From the NCBI GenBank assembly GCA_043803805.1, contig JAZDJP010000055.1:1-8258 (forward strand): DNA of 8,258 bases. Direction: 5' to 3'. Of this stretch, positions 1 to 5,199 are shown piece after piece. Origin of the DNA: JAZDJP01 sp043803805 (GTDB lineage Bacteria; Planctomycetota; JAZDJP01). Positions within the stretch are counted from its first letter, which is position 1. Each line of letters starts with the position of its first letter. Under the pieces are notes generated by a model. That model saw only the letters and a list, made by a program, of their open reading frames with translations, had not been told where the DNA came from and searched no databases. Made by a program: the position numbers and the translations under genes.

Positions 1-67
1 GTTTGGCGGTGTCCAACGCTTGGCGTGCGAGCGCTAAGGTTGACTTGGTGAAGGGAAGTCGAGGCAT
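1..67 (-). CDS. N-terminal fragment of a probable DDE transposase (runs off the window)
   Basis: On the minus strand an ATG at base 67 opens a frame that stays open to base 1, giving MPRLPFTKSTLALARQALDT followed by Ala-Lys. An AGGAG ribosome-binding site (complement of 75-79) sits at normal distance upstream, so this looks like a genuine gene start. From memory, the short basic N-terminus resembles the opening of IS4/IS5-like DDE transposases, which begin with a similar Pro-Arg-x-Pro-Phe/Tyr-(T/S) stretch. Only about 22 residues are visible and no catalytic residue can be seen, so the family is tentative. The start codon is immediately preceded by a strong inverted repeat that contains the ribosome-binding site. 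The far end and any terminal inverted repeat are not identifiable here. Confidence 0.5.
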   Translation of the reverse strand, partial: MPRLPFTKSTLALARQALDTAK

Positions 68-104
68 GGACGATCTCCTATAGTTGTCTCTATAAAGATC
101 GTCC
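68..104 (-). promoter_or_regulatory. Stem-loop masking the ribosome-binding site of the minus-strand gene
   Basis: Bases 68-76 (GGACGATCT) are the exact reverse complement of 96-104, and inside them 79-83 (TATAG) pairs with 90-94, leaving a 6-base loop at 84-89. The structure ends one base before the minus-strand ATG, and its arm contains the AGGAG site of that gene. Any minus-strand transcript that includes both arms should fold and hide the site. Similar RBS-sequestering leader hairpins in IS10 and IS200 mRNAs prevent transposase translation from read-through transcripts. A protein-binding operator is the alternative. Confidence 0.55.
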
Positions 105-166
105 AATTTGCCTGTTGTCGGGAGGGGTTTTCAACGGAGCACGGAATGCGGAATAATGGAATCACG

Positions 167-194
167 TTGTCTTCGTGCTGGCTTGATATATTAT
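167..194 (+). promoter_or_regulatory. Possible sigma70-type promoter of the GIY-YIG gene
   Basis: TTGTCT at 167-172 (4 of 6 to the -35 consensus) and TATTAT at 189-194 (5 of 6 to the -10) are separated by 16 bases, in a locally AT-richer stretch. Transcription would start near base 201. That lies downstream of the ATG at 193 and upstream of the well-placed ATG at 259, supporting the latter as the real start of the next gene. Confidence 0.4.
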
Positions 195-258
195 GCTTCC
201 GCGCGGACAGTATGATTTTCCGGTGCGACGTCTATTAATTGTTGACGGAGAGGGAGTA

Positions 259-660
259 ATGAGACAATCACCACTCAGGTTGATCGAACGGAGGCTGGAG
301 CACCTTTCGATAGAGAGTATTGACGCCCTCCCCAAAGGTCTTCGCGGGATCTACGCTCTTTTTGAAGCAAAGGCGAATCGCATCTTCAACGTCGTATATG
401 TCGGCATGTCAGATGCGAATATCCGACGGCGCCTCAGAAGCCATCGCAGGCGGAAGGCGAACCTCTGGACTCATTGCTCCGTATTCACGGTCTGGGACAA
501 CATCAGGGAGGAGGAGATTCGGGAACTGGAGGGAATCCTCCGCCACATCTACCGACATGACGCGAAAGCGAACAGTCTCAACGCCATGAAGTCCTTCAGG
601 GCAATGAAGAGAACAACGATAATCAAACTCGCCAACAAGCGCAGGCAGGCGACGGTCTAA
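259..660 (+). CDS. GIY-YIG nuclease-domain protein
   Basis: A 133-residue protein that is essentially one GIY-YIG endonuclease-like domain. Visible motifs, numbered from this start, are G30-I31-Y32, Y48-V49-G50, the helix arginines around R57-R60 followed by H62, a candidate metal-binding glutamate in the ELEG segment (E89/E91), and a late Asn (N105/N108). This is the usual order GIY, YIG, Arg, His, Glu, Asn. The family cuts DNA with one divalent metal ion and includes UvrC, homing endonucleases and many small stand-alone proteins of unknown role. No DNA-binding extension is visible beyond the basic C-terminal tail. ATG 259 is chosen because GGAGAGGGAG lies just before it. An in-frame ATG at 193 would add 22 residues but lacks such a site and overlaps the predicted -10. 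Its base composition is less GC-rich than the 975-7497 operon, so it looks like accessory DNA next to an IS-like gene. Biological role is unknown. Confidence 0.75.
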   Translation: MRQSPLRLIERRLEHLSIESIDALPKGLRGIYALFEAKANRIFNVVYVGMSDANIRRRLRSHRRRKANLWTHCSVFTVWDNIREEEIRELEGILRHIYRHDAKANSLNAMKSFRAMKRTTIIKLANKRRQATV

Positions 661-678
661 AGCCCGCGCCTGCTGCGC
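639..678 (+). other. Imperfect stem-loop spanning the stop codon of the GIY-YIG gene
   Basis: GCGCAGGCAGGCG (639-651) pairs with CGCCTGCTGCGC (667-678) with one bulged G and a 15-base loop containing the TAA stop. No T-run follows, so an intrinsic terminator is not established. It may be a mRNA 3' stabilising structure or chance in GC-rich DNA. Confidence 0.3.
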
Positions 679-709
679 CACGTTCGCATCGCCCGTTGAC
701 CTGTTCTTC

Positions 710-773
710 TTCCGTGTTCCCGTGGTTTTCCGTGATTCGGTGGCAAGTCTTTTTCGTGTTTTCGTGTTTGGTG
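710..773 (+). repeat. Short interspersed TTYCGTG-type direct repeats
   Basis: The non-coding stretch contains six loosely spaced copies of a T-rich/CGTG unit: TTCCGTG, TTCCCGTG, TTTTCCGTG, TTTTTCGTG, TTTTCGTG and a degenerate TTTGGTG. Spacing varies from about 8 to 25 bases. The stretch has no plausible coding frame and differs sharply in composition from the genes. Function is unknown. Strings of TTTCGTG-like units are a recurring kind of intergenic repeat in environmental bacterial genomes, an impression that a search would have to confirm. Confidence 0.55.
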
Positions 774-787
774 ATTCTCTGTCTGTA

Positions 788-828
788 GACTCGGCGACTC
801 GCTGACTCGCCGACTCTCCAGACTTCCC
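788..828 (+). repeat. 8-bp tandem repeat array (GACTCGCC-like)
   Basis: Four contiguous octamers are seen at 788-819: GACTCGGC, GACTCGCT, GACTCGCC and GACTCTCC. After one extra A, a degenerate fifth copy (GACTTCCC) occupies 821-828. It lies directly downstream of the TTYCGTG repeats in the same gene-free interval. Such arrays can change copy number by slippage. No gene or binding site is evident at this spot. Confidence 0.65.
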
Positions 829-860
829 GCGCGCCACGAGTCCCGGTTATTGCGGCCTGT

Positions 861-892
861 CGCCCGTGGACGGGGATCTTATCCCATGGGCG
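861..892 (+). other. Stem-loop upstream of the pgsA promoter
   Basis: CGCCC (861-865) pairs with GGGCG (888-892), and GGGAT (873-877) pairs with ATCCC (881-885) around a CTT loop, with an internal loop between the two helices. There is no T-run. It may be a weak terminator-like or regulatory structure bounding the operon upstream. Apart from this hairpin, the repeats at 710-828 and the promoter at 922-950, nothing was recognised in 679-974. Confidence 0.3.
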
Positions 893-921
893 GTCGTCCG
901 CATAACCGCGTAACTAACCCC

Positions 922-950
922 TTGGGTTTTCCGTCCCCATCGGGTATGAT
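922..950 (+). promoter_or_regulatory. Probable sigma70-type promoter of the pgsA-cydB operon
   Basis: TTGGGT (922-927) and TATGAT (945-950, 5 of 6 to the -10 consensus) are separated by exactly 17 bases. Transcription would start near 957, giving a leader of about 18 bases before ATG 975. No other comparable promoter was seen in the small gaps of the following seven genes, consistent with a single long transcript. Confidence 0.5.
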
Positions 951-974
951 TGGGCTTTAAATGGCGGACGGGGC

Positions 975-1547
975 ATGCTGAATATCCCCAACGGGTTGAC
1001 GGTCCTGCGGCTGGTTCTGGGGGTGGTGTTCTTCGTGCTCTTCACGCGGGAGGAACGGGGGTATCTGGACGCGGCCCTGGCCGTGTTCCTCCTGGCGGGG
1101 ATCACGGATTTTCTCGACGGATATCTGGCCCGGGCGTGGCATTTGGAGACGGATTTCGGCCGGGTGACGGATCCCGTCGTGGACAAGATCCTCATCGCCG
1201 GGGCCTTTATTCTGGCGATCGGCCGTGACGCGGGGGTGGAGGCCTGGATGGTGGTGGTCATCGTGGCGCGGGAGTTTCTCATCGGGAACGTTCGGGAACT
1301 TCTGGAGGGGCGCGGGACGCCCTTCGGAAGTTTGATGGCGGGAAAAGGGAAGCTTGTCGTTCAATTTGTGGCGGTCTGCGCGGTGGTGCTCTATCTGGGG
1401 CACGGGAGGGACGTTGTCTGGGCGCATGGGGCCACCCGGGTGTGCGTATGGCTGGCCGTGGCGGCGACGGTGTTGTCCGGGCTTGTGTATCTGGCGCGTC
1501 TTCCCGGGGGAACCGGGGAGACGCCGGGGAATCGAGGCGGGTTATGA
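975..1547 (+). CDS. pgsA: CDP-diacylglycerol--glycerol-3-phosphate 3-phosphatidyltransferase (PgsA-like)
   Basis: A 190-residue integral membrane CDP-alcohol phosphatidyltransferase. The full family signature is present: D45-x2-D48-G49-x2-A52-R53-x8-G62-x3-D66-x3-D70, whose aspartates bind the metal and CDP group. The N-terminal NIPNGLTVLRL and the later ARE..GNVRELLEGRG..GKGK..VQ segment match PgsA-type enzymes better than cardiolipin or phosphatidylserine synthases, and length is close to the usual ~180 residues. PgsA condenses CDP-diacylglycerol with glycerol-3-phosphate in the cytoplasmic membrane, the committed step to phosphatidylglycerol. About five to six hydrophobic segments are visible (roughly 8-25, 30-45, 70-85, 88-103, 126-142, 155-173). 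The C-terminal 15 residues are a polar, Gly-rich tail. Start choice rests on ATG with a modest GGA site; no better start lies upstream. Its stop overlaps the next start as ATGA, implying translational coupling to the phosphatase gene. Another CDP-alcohol transferase specificity cannot be excluded. Confidence 0.85.
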   Translation: MLNIPNGLTVLRLVLGVVFFVLFTREERGYLDAALAVFLLAGITDFLDGYLARAWHLETDFGRVTDPVVDKILIAGAFILAIGRDAGVEAWMVVVIVAREFLIGNVRELLEGRGTPFGSLMAGKGKLVVQFVAVCAVVLYLGHGRDVVWAHGATRVCVWLAVAATVLSGLVYLARLPGGTGETPGNRGGL

Positions 1548-3751
1548 CCGAGGATCAAATTCCGCGGAAGGGATTGCCGGAGAAGAAACCCGGGGAGAGT
1601 CCGTCCGGCCTGCGGAAGGCGGTTGGCGCACCCGGGGCGCCCGGCCCGGCGCCGAAGGCCGTTCCGGGGAAGCCGGCGGTTTCCCCCGGACCGAAGCCCG
1701 TCGTTCCGGTGGCGCTCCCCAAAAAGAAGGTGGAGGTTCCGCGGGAGGTCGAGCCGGAGGTGGAAGAGGAGGTCGAAGAGGAAGAGGAAGAAGTGGAAGA
1801 AGTGGAAGAGGAGGAGGAAGAAGTCGAGGAGGATGAGACATCCGCCGCCCGTCCCAAACGCCGCGGGTTTCTGGGGATTTTCAAACGCAAGAAAAAGGCG
1901 CCCCGGTTGGCGACATCCCCGGCCACGAAGAAGCCCGGCGCCGGGGAAGTGAAGGGGACGACGACCGGGATTCCACTGCCGGAGAAGAAACCCGGGATGC
2001 GATCGTCCGGCCTGATGAAGGCGATTACCGCGACCGGGGCATCCACGCCCAAAATTACGGGGAAGGCCCGCAGGGAACGGCAGGATGCCGTCCGCGAGCG
2101 CCCGAAGGGGATCCGTATCGCGTTCAAGTTCTGCCTCTACGTCAGCGGGCTGGTCATGGTGCTCACGCTCGTCCTCGGGATGTCGGTGAGCCGCATCGTG
2201 GAAAAGGAGATGGACGAGGAGATCAACAAGCGCGGGGCGATGATGGCCGCCGCCATCGCCCTGGCGGAGACGGATTATTGGACGGGCGATCTCGTGCAGG
2301 CCCCGCCCCCGGGTGAGAATTCTCCCCGGCGCGGGCCGAGGCCGTCCGCGAAGCCCGAGGGCGGGGAGAAGGCGGAGGGGGGAAAGCCGCCGGCCCCCGC
2401 GCCGGCGTCCGCCCCGCGACGGGACCCCCAGGAAGTTCTCGCCCGGATTCTCGAAGACGGTGGATCGAAGGGGGGGGGCGATGCCGAAATTCTCGATGTT
2501 TATCTCCTGAAAGGGCAGGGGATGATCGCCGCCGCGAGCGGGACCCGCCAGGTCGAGTTCTCGAGCCGGAATCCGCGGGAGTGGTCCTTCCGCCGCGGGA
2601 AGGACATTGTAAAAACGGACATCGGCATCAGCGATGGAACCCTGGCGGACGGCACTCCCTTCCGGATGTTCAAGAAGCCCATGCGCTCCATGTCCGGGGT
2701 GTCCGATGCCACCGCGGTGGTGGTCCTCTCGGCGGCCCGCATCCACGAGGCGAGCGGCAAGGTGATGAACTGGATCATCATTCTGACCGGCGGGGCCATC
2801 GGGATGGGGATTCTTCTGTCCTTGTGGCTGGCGTCGCTGGTGACGAAGCCCCTGCGCCAGCTTGTCCATGACATCAGCCTTGTCTCCCGGGGGGATTTCG
2901 ATCACCGCACCCTCGCCCGCACGAGCGACGAGGTCGGGCTCGTCGCCGGCACGGTGGACGAGATGACGAAAAATCTCAAGAAAATGCGGGAGGTGGAAAA
3001 GGAGAGCCACCGGGTCGAGCACGATCTGTCCCTGGCGAAGGAGATTCAGGCCTCGCTCCTCCCGAAGGGGCCGCCCCGGGTTCCGGGATTCGAGTTTTTC
3101 CCGTTCTACCGGGCCGCCCGCGAGGTGGGGGGGGACTACTACGATTTCATCCCGGTGGACCGCGAGCACCTCGGCGTCATCGTGGCCGACGTGTCGGGCA
3201 AGGGGATCCCGGGATCGCTCGTCATGAGCATGACACGGAGCATCATGCGTTCGGAGGCGCTCCGGACGCTTTCCCCCCGCGAGGCCCTCGTCCGGACGAA
3301 TTATCTGGTCTCCCGGGAGATCAAGCGGGGGATGTTCGTCACGGCCGCGTACGCCATCCTCAACGTCCGCACCGGGGAACTTCTCGTCGCGAGTGCCGGA
3401 CACAATCCCCTGGTCATTTTCCGGGAGGCCGCCGGCAACTGCGAACTTCTGAATCCCAAGGGCATCGCCCTGGGGTTCGACAAGGGCCCGCTTTTCGAAA
3501 AGAACACCCAGGAGGGCCGGATCATCCTTGGGGTGGGGGACCGGGTTGTCCTGTACACGGACGGGGTGATCGAGGCGATGGACGCCCAGAACCATGAGTT
3601 CGGGGACAAGAATTTCTACCGGCTCATTTTGGAGAACGCTAGAAAAGGCTCGGAGGATTTTGTAAAATCCATCGTGGCCAGGCTGGACGAGCATAAGGGC
3701 CGGGCGGAGCAACACGACGACATCACCATGGTCACCTTCCGCCGGCTGTAG
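1544..3751 (+). CDS. Membrane RsbU/SpoIIE-type PP2C phosphatase with HAMP domain and long charged N-terminal tail
   Basis: A 735-residue protein starting at ATG 1544 (GAGGCGGG just upstream; overlaps pgsA by 4 bases). Layout: a cytoplasmic, Pro/Lys-rich and very acidic tail (1-190) with a Glu/Val run at about 68-98 and a basic patch at 104-121; TM1 about 192-214; a probable extracytoplasmic sensor region 215-408 with a Pro/Gly/Ala-rich insert at 252-294; TM2 about 410-432; HAMP about 433-485 (P436 and the S-D-E463-V-G motif); a short coiled linker; then a SpoIIE/PPM phosphatase, about 510-733. Phosphatase motifs are EVGGD531YYD, D549VSGKG, MFVT600, AGHNP (618-622), YTD673GV.E677 and D725DIT, so the metal-binding acidic residues look intact. 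This family dephosphorylates STAS anti-anti-sigma proteins; the substrate is presumably the STAS protein encoded two genes downstream. The tail carries a duplicated LPEKKPG motif (residues 10-32 and 144-166). An in-frame ATG at 1442 inside pgsA would add 34 residues and is unlikely. Confidence 0.9.
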   Translation: MTEDQIPRKGLPEKKPGESPSGLRKAVGAPGAPGPAPKAVPGKPAVSPGPKPVVPVALPKKKVEVPREVEPEVEEEVEEEEEEVEEVEEEEEEVEEDETSAARPKRRGFLGIFKRKKKAPRLATSPATKKPGAGEVKGTTTGIPLPEKKPGMRSSGLMKAITATGASTPKITGKARRERQDAVRERPKGIRIAFKFCLYVSGLVMVLTLVLGMSVSRIVEKEMDEEINKRGAMMAAAIALAETDYWTGDLVQAPPPGENSPRRGPRPSAKPEGGEKAEGGKPPAPAPASAPRRDPQEVLARILEDGGSKGGGDAEILDVYLLKGQGMIAAASGTRQVEFSSRNPREWSFRRGKDIVKTDIGISDGTLADGTPFRMFKKPMRSMSGVSDATAVVVLSAARIHEASGKVMNWIIILTGGAIGMGILLSLWLASLVTKPLRQLVHDISLVSRGDFDHRTLARTSDEVGLVAGTVDEMTKNLKKMREVEKESHRVEHDLSLAKEIQASLLPKGPPRVPGFEFFPFYRAAREVGGDYYDFIPVDREHLGVIVADVSGKGIPGSLVMSMTRSIMRSEALRTLSPREALVRTNYLVSREIKRGMFVTAAYAILNVRTGELLVASAGHNPLVIFREAAGNCELLNPKGIALGFDKGPLFEKNTQEGRIILGVGDRVVLYTDGVIEAMDAQNHEFGDKNFYRLILENARKGSEDFVKSIVARLDEHKGRAEQHDDITMVTFRRL
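1575..1638 (+). repeat. Copy 1 of an in-frame coding duplication (LPEKKPG motif)
   Basis: This segment matches 1977-2040 at 52 of 64 positions by hand alignment, including an identical 20-base block at 1575-1594. The offset is 402 bases, exactly 134 codons, so both copies are read in the same frame. It encodes residues 11-32 of the phosphatase tail, with LPEKKPG followed by SGL.KA and GA. Confidence 0.8.
1751..1834 (+). repeat. Purine-rich GAA/GAG/GTG tract encoding a Glu/Val run
   Basis: Mixed GAA and GAG codons with interspersed GTG/GTC give an almost uninterrupted Glu/Val segment (about residues 70-97 of the phosphatase). The tract is strongly purine-biased on the plus strand with short near-repeats of GAAGAAGTG and GAGGAGGAA, hence prone to slippage by whole codons. 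At protein level it is a highly acidic, probably helical or disordered stretch in the cytosol. Confidence 0.7.
1977..2040 (+). repeat. Copy 2 of the in-frame coding duplication (LPEKKPG motif)
   Basis: The partner of 1575-1638. It encodes residues 145-166 of the phosphatase, LPEKKPG followed by SSGL.KA and GA, shortly before the first membrane segment. The divergence between copies (12 of 64 bases) includes non-synonymous changes outside the LPEKKPG and SGL.KA cores, so the cores seem to be what is retained. Confidence 0.8.
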
Positions 3752-3776
3752 ACGGGCGGTCAAGAGGGGCATTCGA

Positions 3777-4208
3777 ATGGACAAGGTCCTGGACCGGATA
3801 TCGCTCACGAGCCACACGCGTCACTTGAAGAGCGTGCGGCAGTTCATCGCCGATGTGGCCGAGCGGGGGGCCGTCCCGCAGAACCTCATCAATGGCATCA
3901 TGGTCGCGGTGGACGAGGCGGTGGCGAACATCATGGAGCATGCGTATTCGGCCGAGGGCGGCGGCGTCATCGAGATCGAGGTCTCGGTGTCGCCCGAACG
4001 GTTCCAGATCGAGATCTCGGACACGGGGTGTCCCTTCGATCCGTCCGTCGTCCCCACGCCCGACATCCGGGAGCATCTGGCCCAGGGGCGGCGCGACGGG
4101 TTGGGGATTTTTCTCATTCGAAAGATCATGGACGAAGTGGCGTTCGATTCCCCCGGGGGGCGGAAGAATCACCTCCGGATGGTGAAGTACCTCAACAAGA
4201 CGGTCTAG
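3777..4208 (+). CDS. RsbW/SpoIIAB-type GHKL ATPase (anti-sigma factor / serine kinase)
   Basis: A 143-residue HATPase_c_2 protein. The N-box is seen in VAVDEAVANIMEHAY (E47, N51, H55), the G1 box as D82-x-G84 in SDTGCPFD, and the G2 region as GRRDGLGIFLIRKIMDE (G108-L-G110). The closing NHLRMVKY strand is typical of the family. In known systems these cytosolic proteins bind ATP, phosphorylate the cognate STAS protein on serine, and sequester either a sigma factor or another target when the STAS protein is phosphorylated. It lies 25 bases after the phosphatase gene with AAGAGGGG as ribosome-binding site and 15 bases before the STAS gene, the classic arrangement of a partner-switching module. 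No sigma factor gene follows, so the target of the anti-sigma function is not visible. A non-sigma target is possible. Confidence 0.88.
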   Translation: MDKVLDRISLTSHTRHLKSVRQFIADVAERGAVPQNLINGIMVAVDEAVANIMEHAYSAEGGGVIEIEVSVSPERFQIEISDTGCPFDPSVVPTPDIREHLAQGRRDGLGIFLIRKIMDEVAFDSPGGRKNHLRMVKYLNKTV

Positions 4209-4223
4209 GAGGGGAGGGGTGAC

Positions 4224-4577
4224 ATGCCGGACCTGAGACTGGACGTGAGCGACGTGAGCGGAGGGGTGACCCTCATCAAGACGCGGGGGTTTCTTGACGC
4301 CCACACGTTTGAGCAGCTCGAGGATGCGCTCAACAAGCAGTTCGAGCAGGGAAGGTACCGGATTGTGGTGGATCTGGCCGAACTCCAGTACATTTCGAGC
4401 GCGGGCGCCGGCGTTTTCATCGGGACCGTCGGCCGCGCCCAGGAGAACAGCGGCAACATCGTCCTCCTTAATCCCCCTCCGAACGTGAAGGAGGTGTTTG
4501 ACCTGCTGGGGTTGACGCAGCTCTTCTCCGTGGTGCCGACCCGCGAGGACGCCGTCCGTTGTTTCGCGACGGCCTGA
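4224..4577 (+). CDS. STAS-domain anti-sigma factor antagonist (RsbV/SpoIIAA-like)
   Basis: A 117-residue single STAS domain, the usual size for RsbV/SpoIIAA-type proteins. Recognisable parts are the N-terminal strands, GFLDAHTFEQLEDAL helix 1, the YRIVVDLAELQYISSAGAGVF core and the LLNPPPNVKEVFDLLGLTQLF C-terminal half. By alignment with Bacillus SpoIIAA (D57-S58-S59-G60), the phosphorylatable serine should be S59 within S58-S59-A60-G61, so the preceding Asp is replaced by Ser. Many family members have this SSAG form. The unphosphorylated protein would bind the RsbW-like kinase and release its target; the upstream RsbU-like phosphatase would regenerate that form. The start has an unusually strong site (GGAGGGGAGGGG at 4208-4219). 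It is the last member of the three-gene switch. The 46-base gap after it contains the palindrome ACCGGACCGGT (4607-4617) and no promoter that could be recognised. Confidence 0.88.
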   Translation: MPDLRLDVSDVSGGVTLIKTRGFLDAHTFEQLEDALNKQFEQGRYRIVVDLAELQYISSAGAGVFIGTVGRAQENSGNIVLLNPPPNVKEVFDLLGLTQLFSVVPTREDAVRCFATA

Positions 4578-4623
4578 TGGTTTCCGGCGGGAGGGTATCC
4601 GCGTTCACCGGACCGGTTCCCGC

Positions 4624-5199
4624 ATGATTCTTATCATCGACAACTACGACTCCTTCACCTACAACCTGGTCCAGGTCCTGGGCGAGTTGGGGTTTCCCTC
4701 CCGGGTGTTCCGGAACGATTGCATCACCGTCGAGGAGATCCGCCGGCGGAAGCCCTTCCGCATCCTCATCTCCCCCGGGCCCGGGACGCCGGAGGAGGGG
4801 GGGGTGTCGAACGACGTCATCCGCGCCTTCGCGGGGAAGATTCCGCTCCTCGGGGTGTGCCTGGGTCATCAGTGCATCGCCCATGTATTCGGGGGCGATG
4901 TCGTCCGGGCGCCGCGCCTCATGCACGGCAAGACGTCGCCGGTGCGTCACGACGGGAAGTCCCTCTTCCGGGGGCTTTTGAATCCCTTTGAGGCGACCCG
5001 CTACCATTCCCTCATCGTCCGCGAGGAGACGCTTCCCGCGGAACTGGAGGTGACGGCGCGCACGGCCGAGGGGGAGGTGATGGGGATCCGGCACCGCAAA
5101 TTCCCCCTCGAGGGGGTCCAGTTCCATCCCGAGTCGTTTCTCACCGACGAGGGGCCGAAACTCCTCCGGAATTTCGCGGAGGGGGCGTGGGGACGCTGA
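4624..5199 (+). CDS. TrpG/PabA-type glutamine amidotransferase
   Basis: A 191-residue class I glutamine amidotransferase. It begins with the characteristic MILIIDNYDSFTYNLVQ, then has SPGPGTPEE (50-58), the nucleophile elbow GVCLGHQ with C79, the TSPVRHDG region, the RYHSL motif and the C-terminal GVQFHPES with H168 and E170 completing the catalytic triad. Such proteins hydrolyse glutamine and channel ammonia to anthranilate synthase (TrpE) or aminodeoxychorismate synthase (PabB). Sequence alone cannot separate TrpG from PabA, and one protein often serves both. No TrpE/PabB partner lies in the window, which is unusual for this position. No convincing ribosome-binding site precedes the ATG, so translation may be weak or coupled. 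The stop codon overlaps the cydA start (TGATG). An 8-base G run sits at 4797-4804. Full length, with no sign of decay. Confidence 0.9.
   Translation: MILIIDNYDSFTYNLVQVLGELGFPSRVFRNDCITVEEIRRRKPFRILISPGPGTPEEGGVSNDVIRAFAGKIPLLGVCLGHQCIAHVFGGDVVRAPRLMHGKTSPVRHDGKSLFRGLLNPFEATRYHSLIVREETLPAELEVTARTAEGEVMGIRHRKFPLEGVQFHPESFLTDEGPKLLRNFAEGAWGR

Noticed and set aside
193..258. N-terminal extension of the GIY-YIG protein from ATG 193
   Set aside because: It overlaps the predicted -10 element and lacks a ribosome-binding site, whereas ATG 259 has one.
639..678. Intrinsic terminator after the GIY-YIG gene
   Set aside because: The stem is imperfect, includes coding sequence and has no following T-run, so it is listed only as a stem-loop.
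788..828. CRISPR array
   Set aside because: The units are 8 bp and contiguous, without spacers.
1442..1543. Extension of the phosphatase gene into pgsA
   Set aside because: The Arg/Gly-rich extension is the out-of-frame reading of pgsA; ATG 1544 has the ribosome-binding site and the typical ATGA overlap.
1391..3817. An 808-codon open frame on the minus strand opposite the phosphatase gene
   Set aside because: It is Pro/Arg/His/Gly-rich with no recognisable domain and mirrors a sense gene with intact catalytic motifs. Long antisense frames are expected in such GC-rich DNA, where stop codons are rare on the opposite strand.
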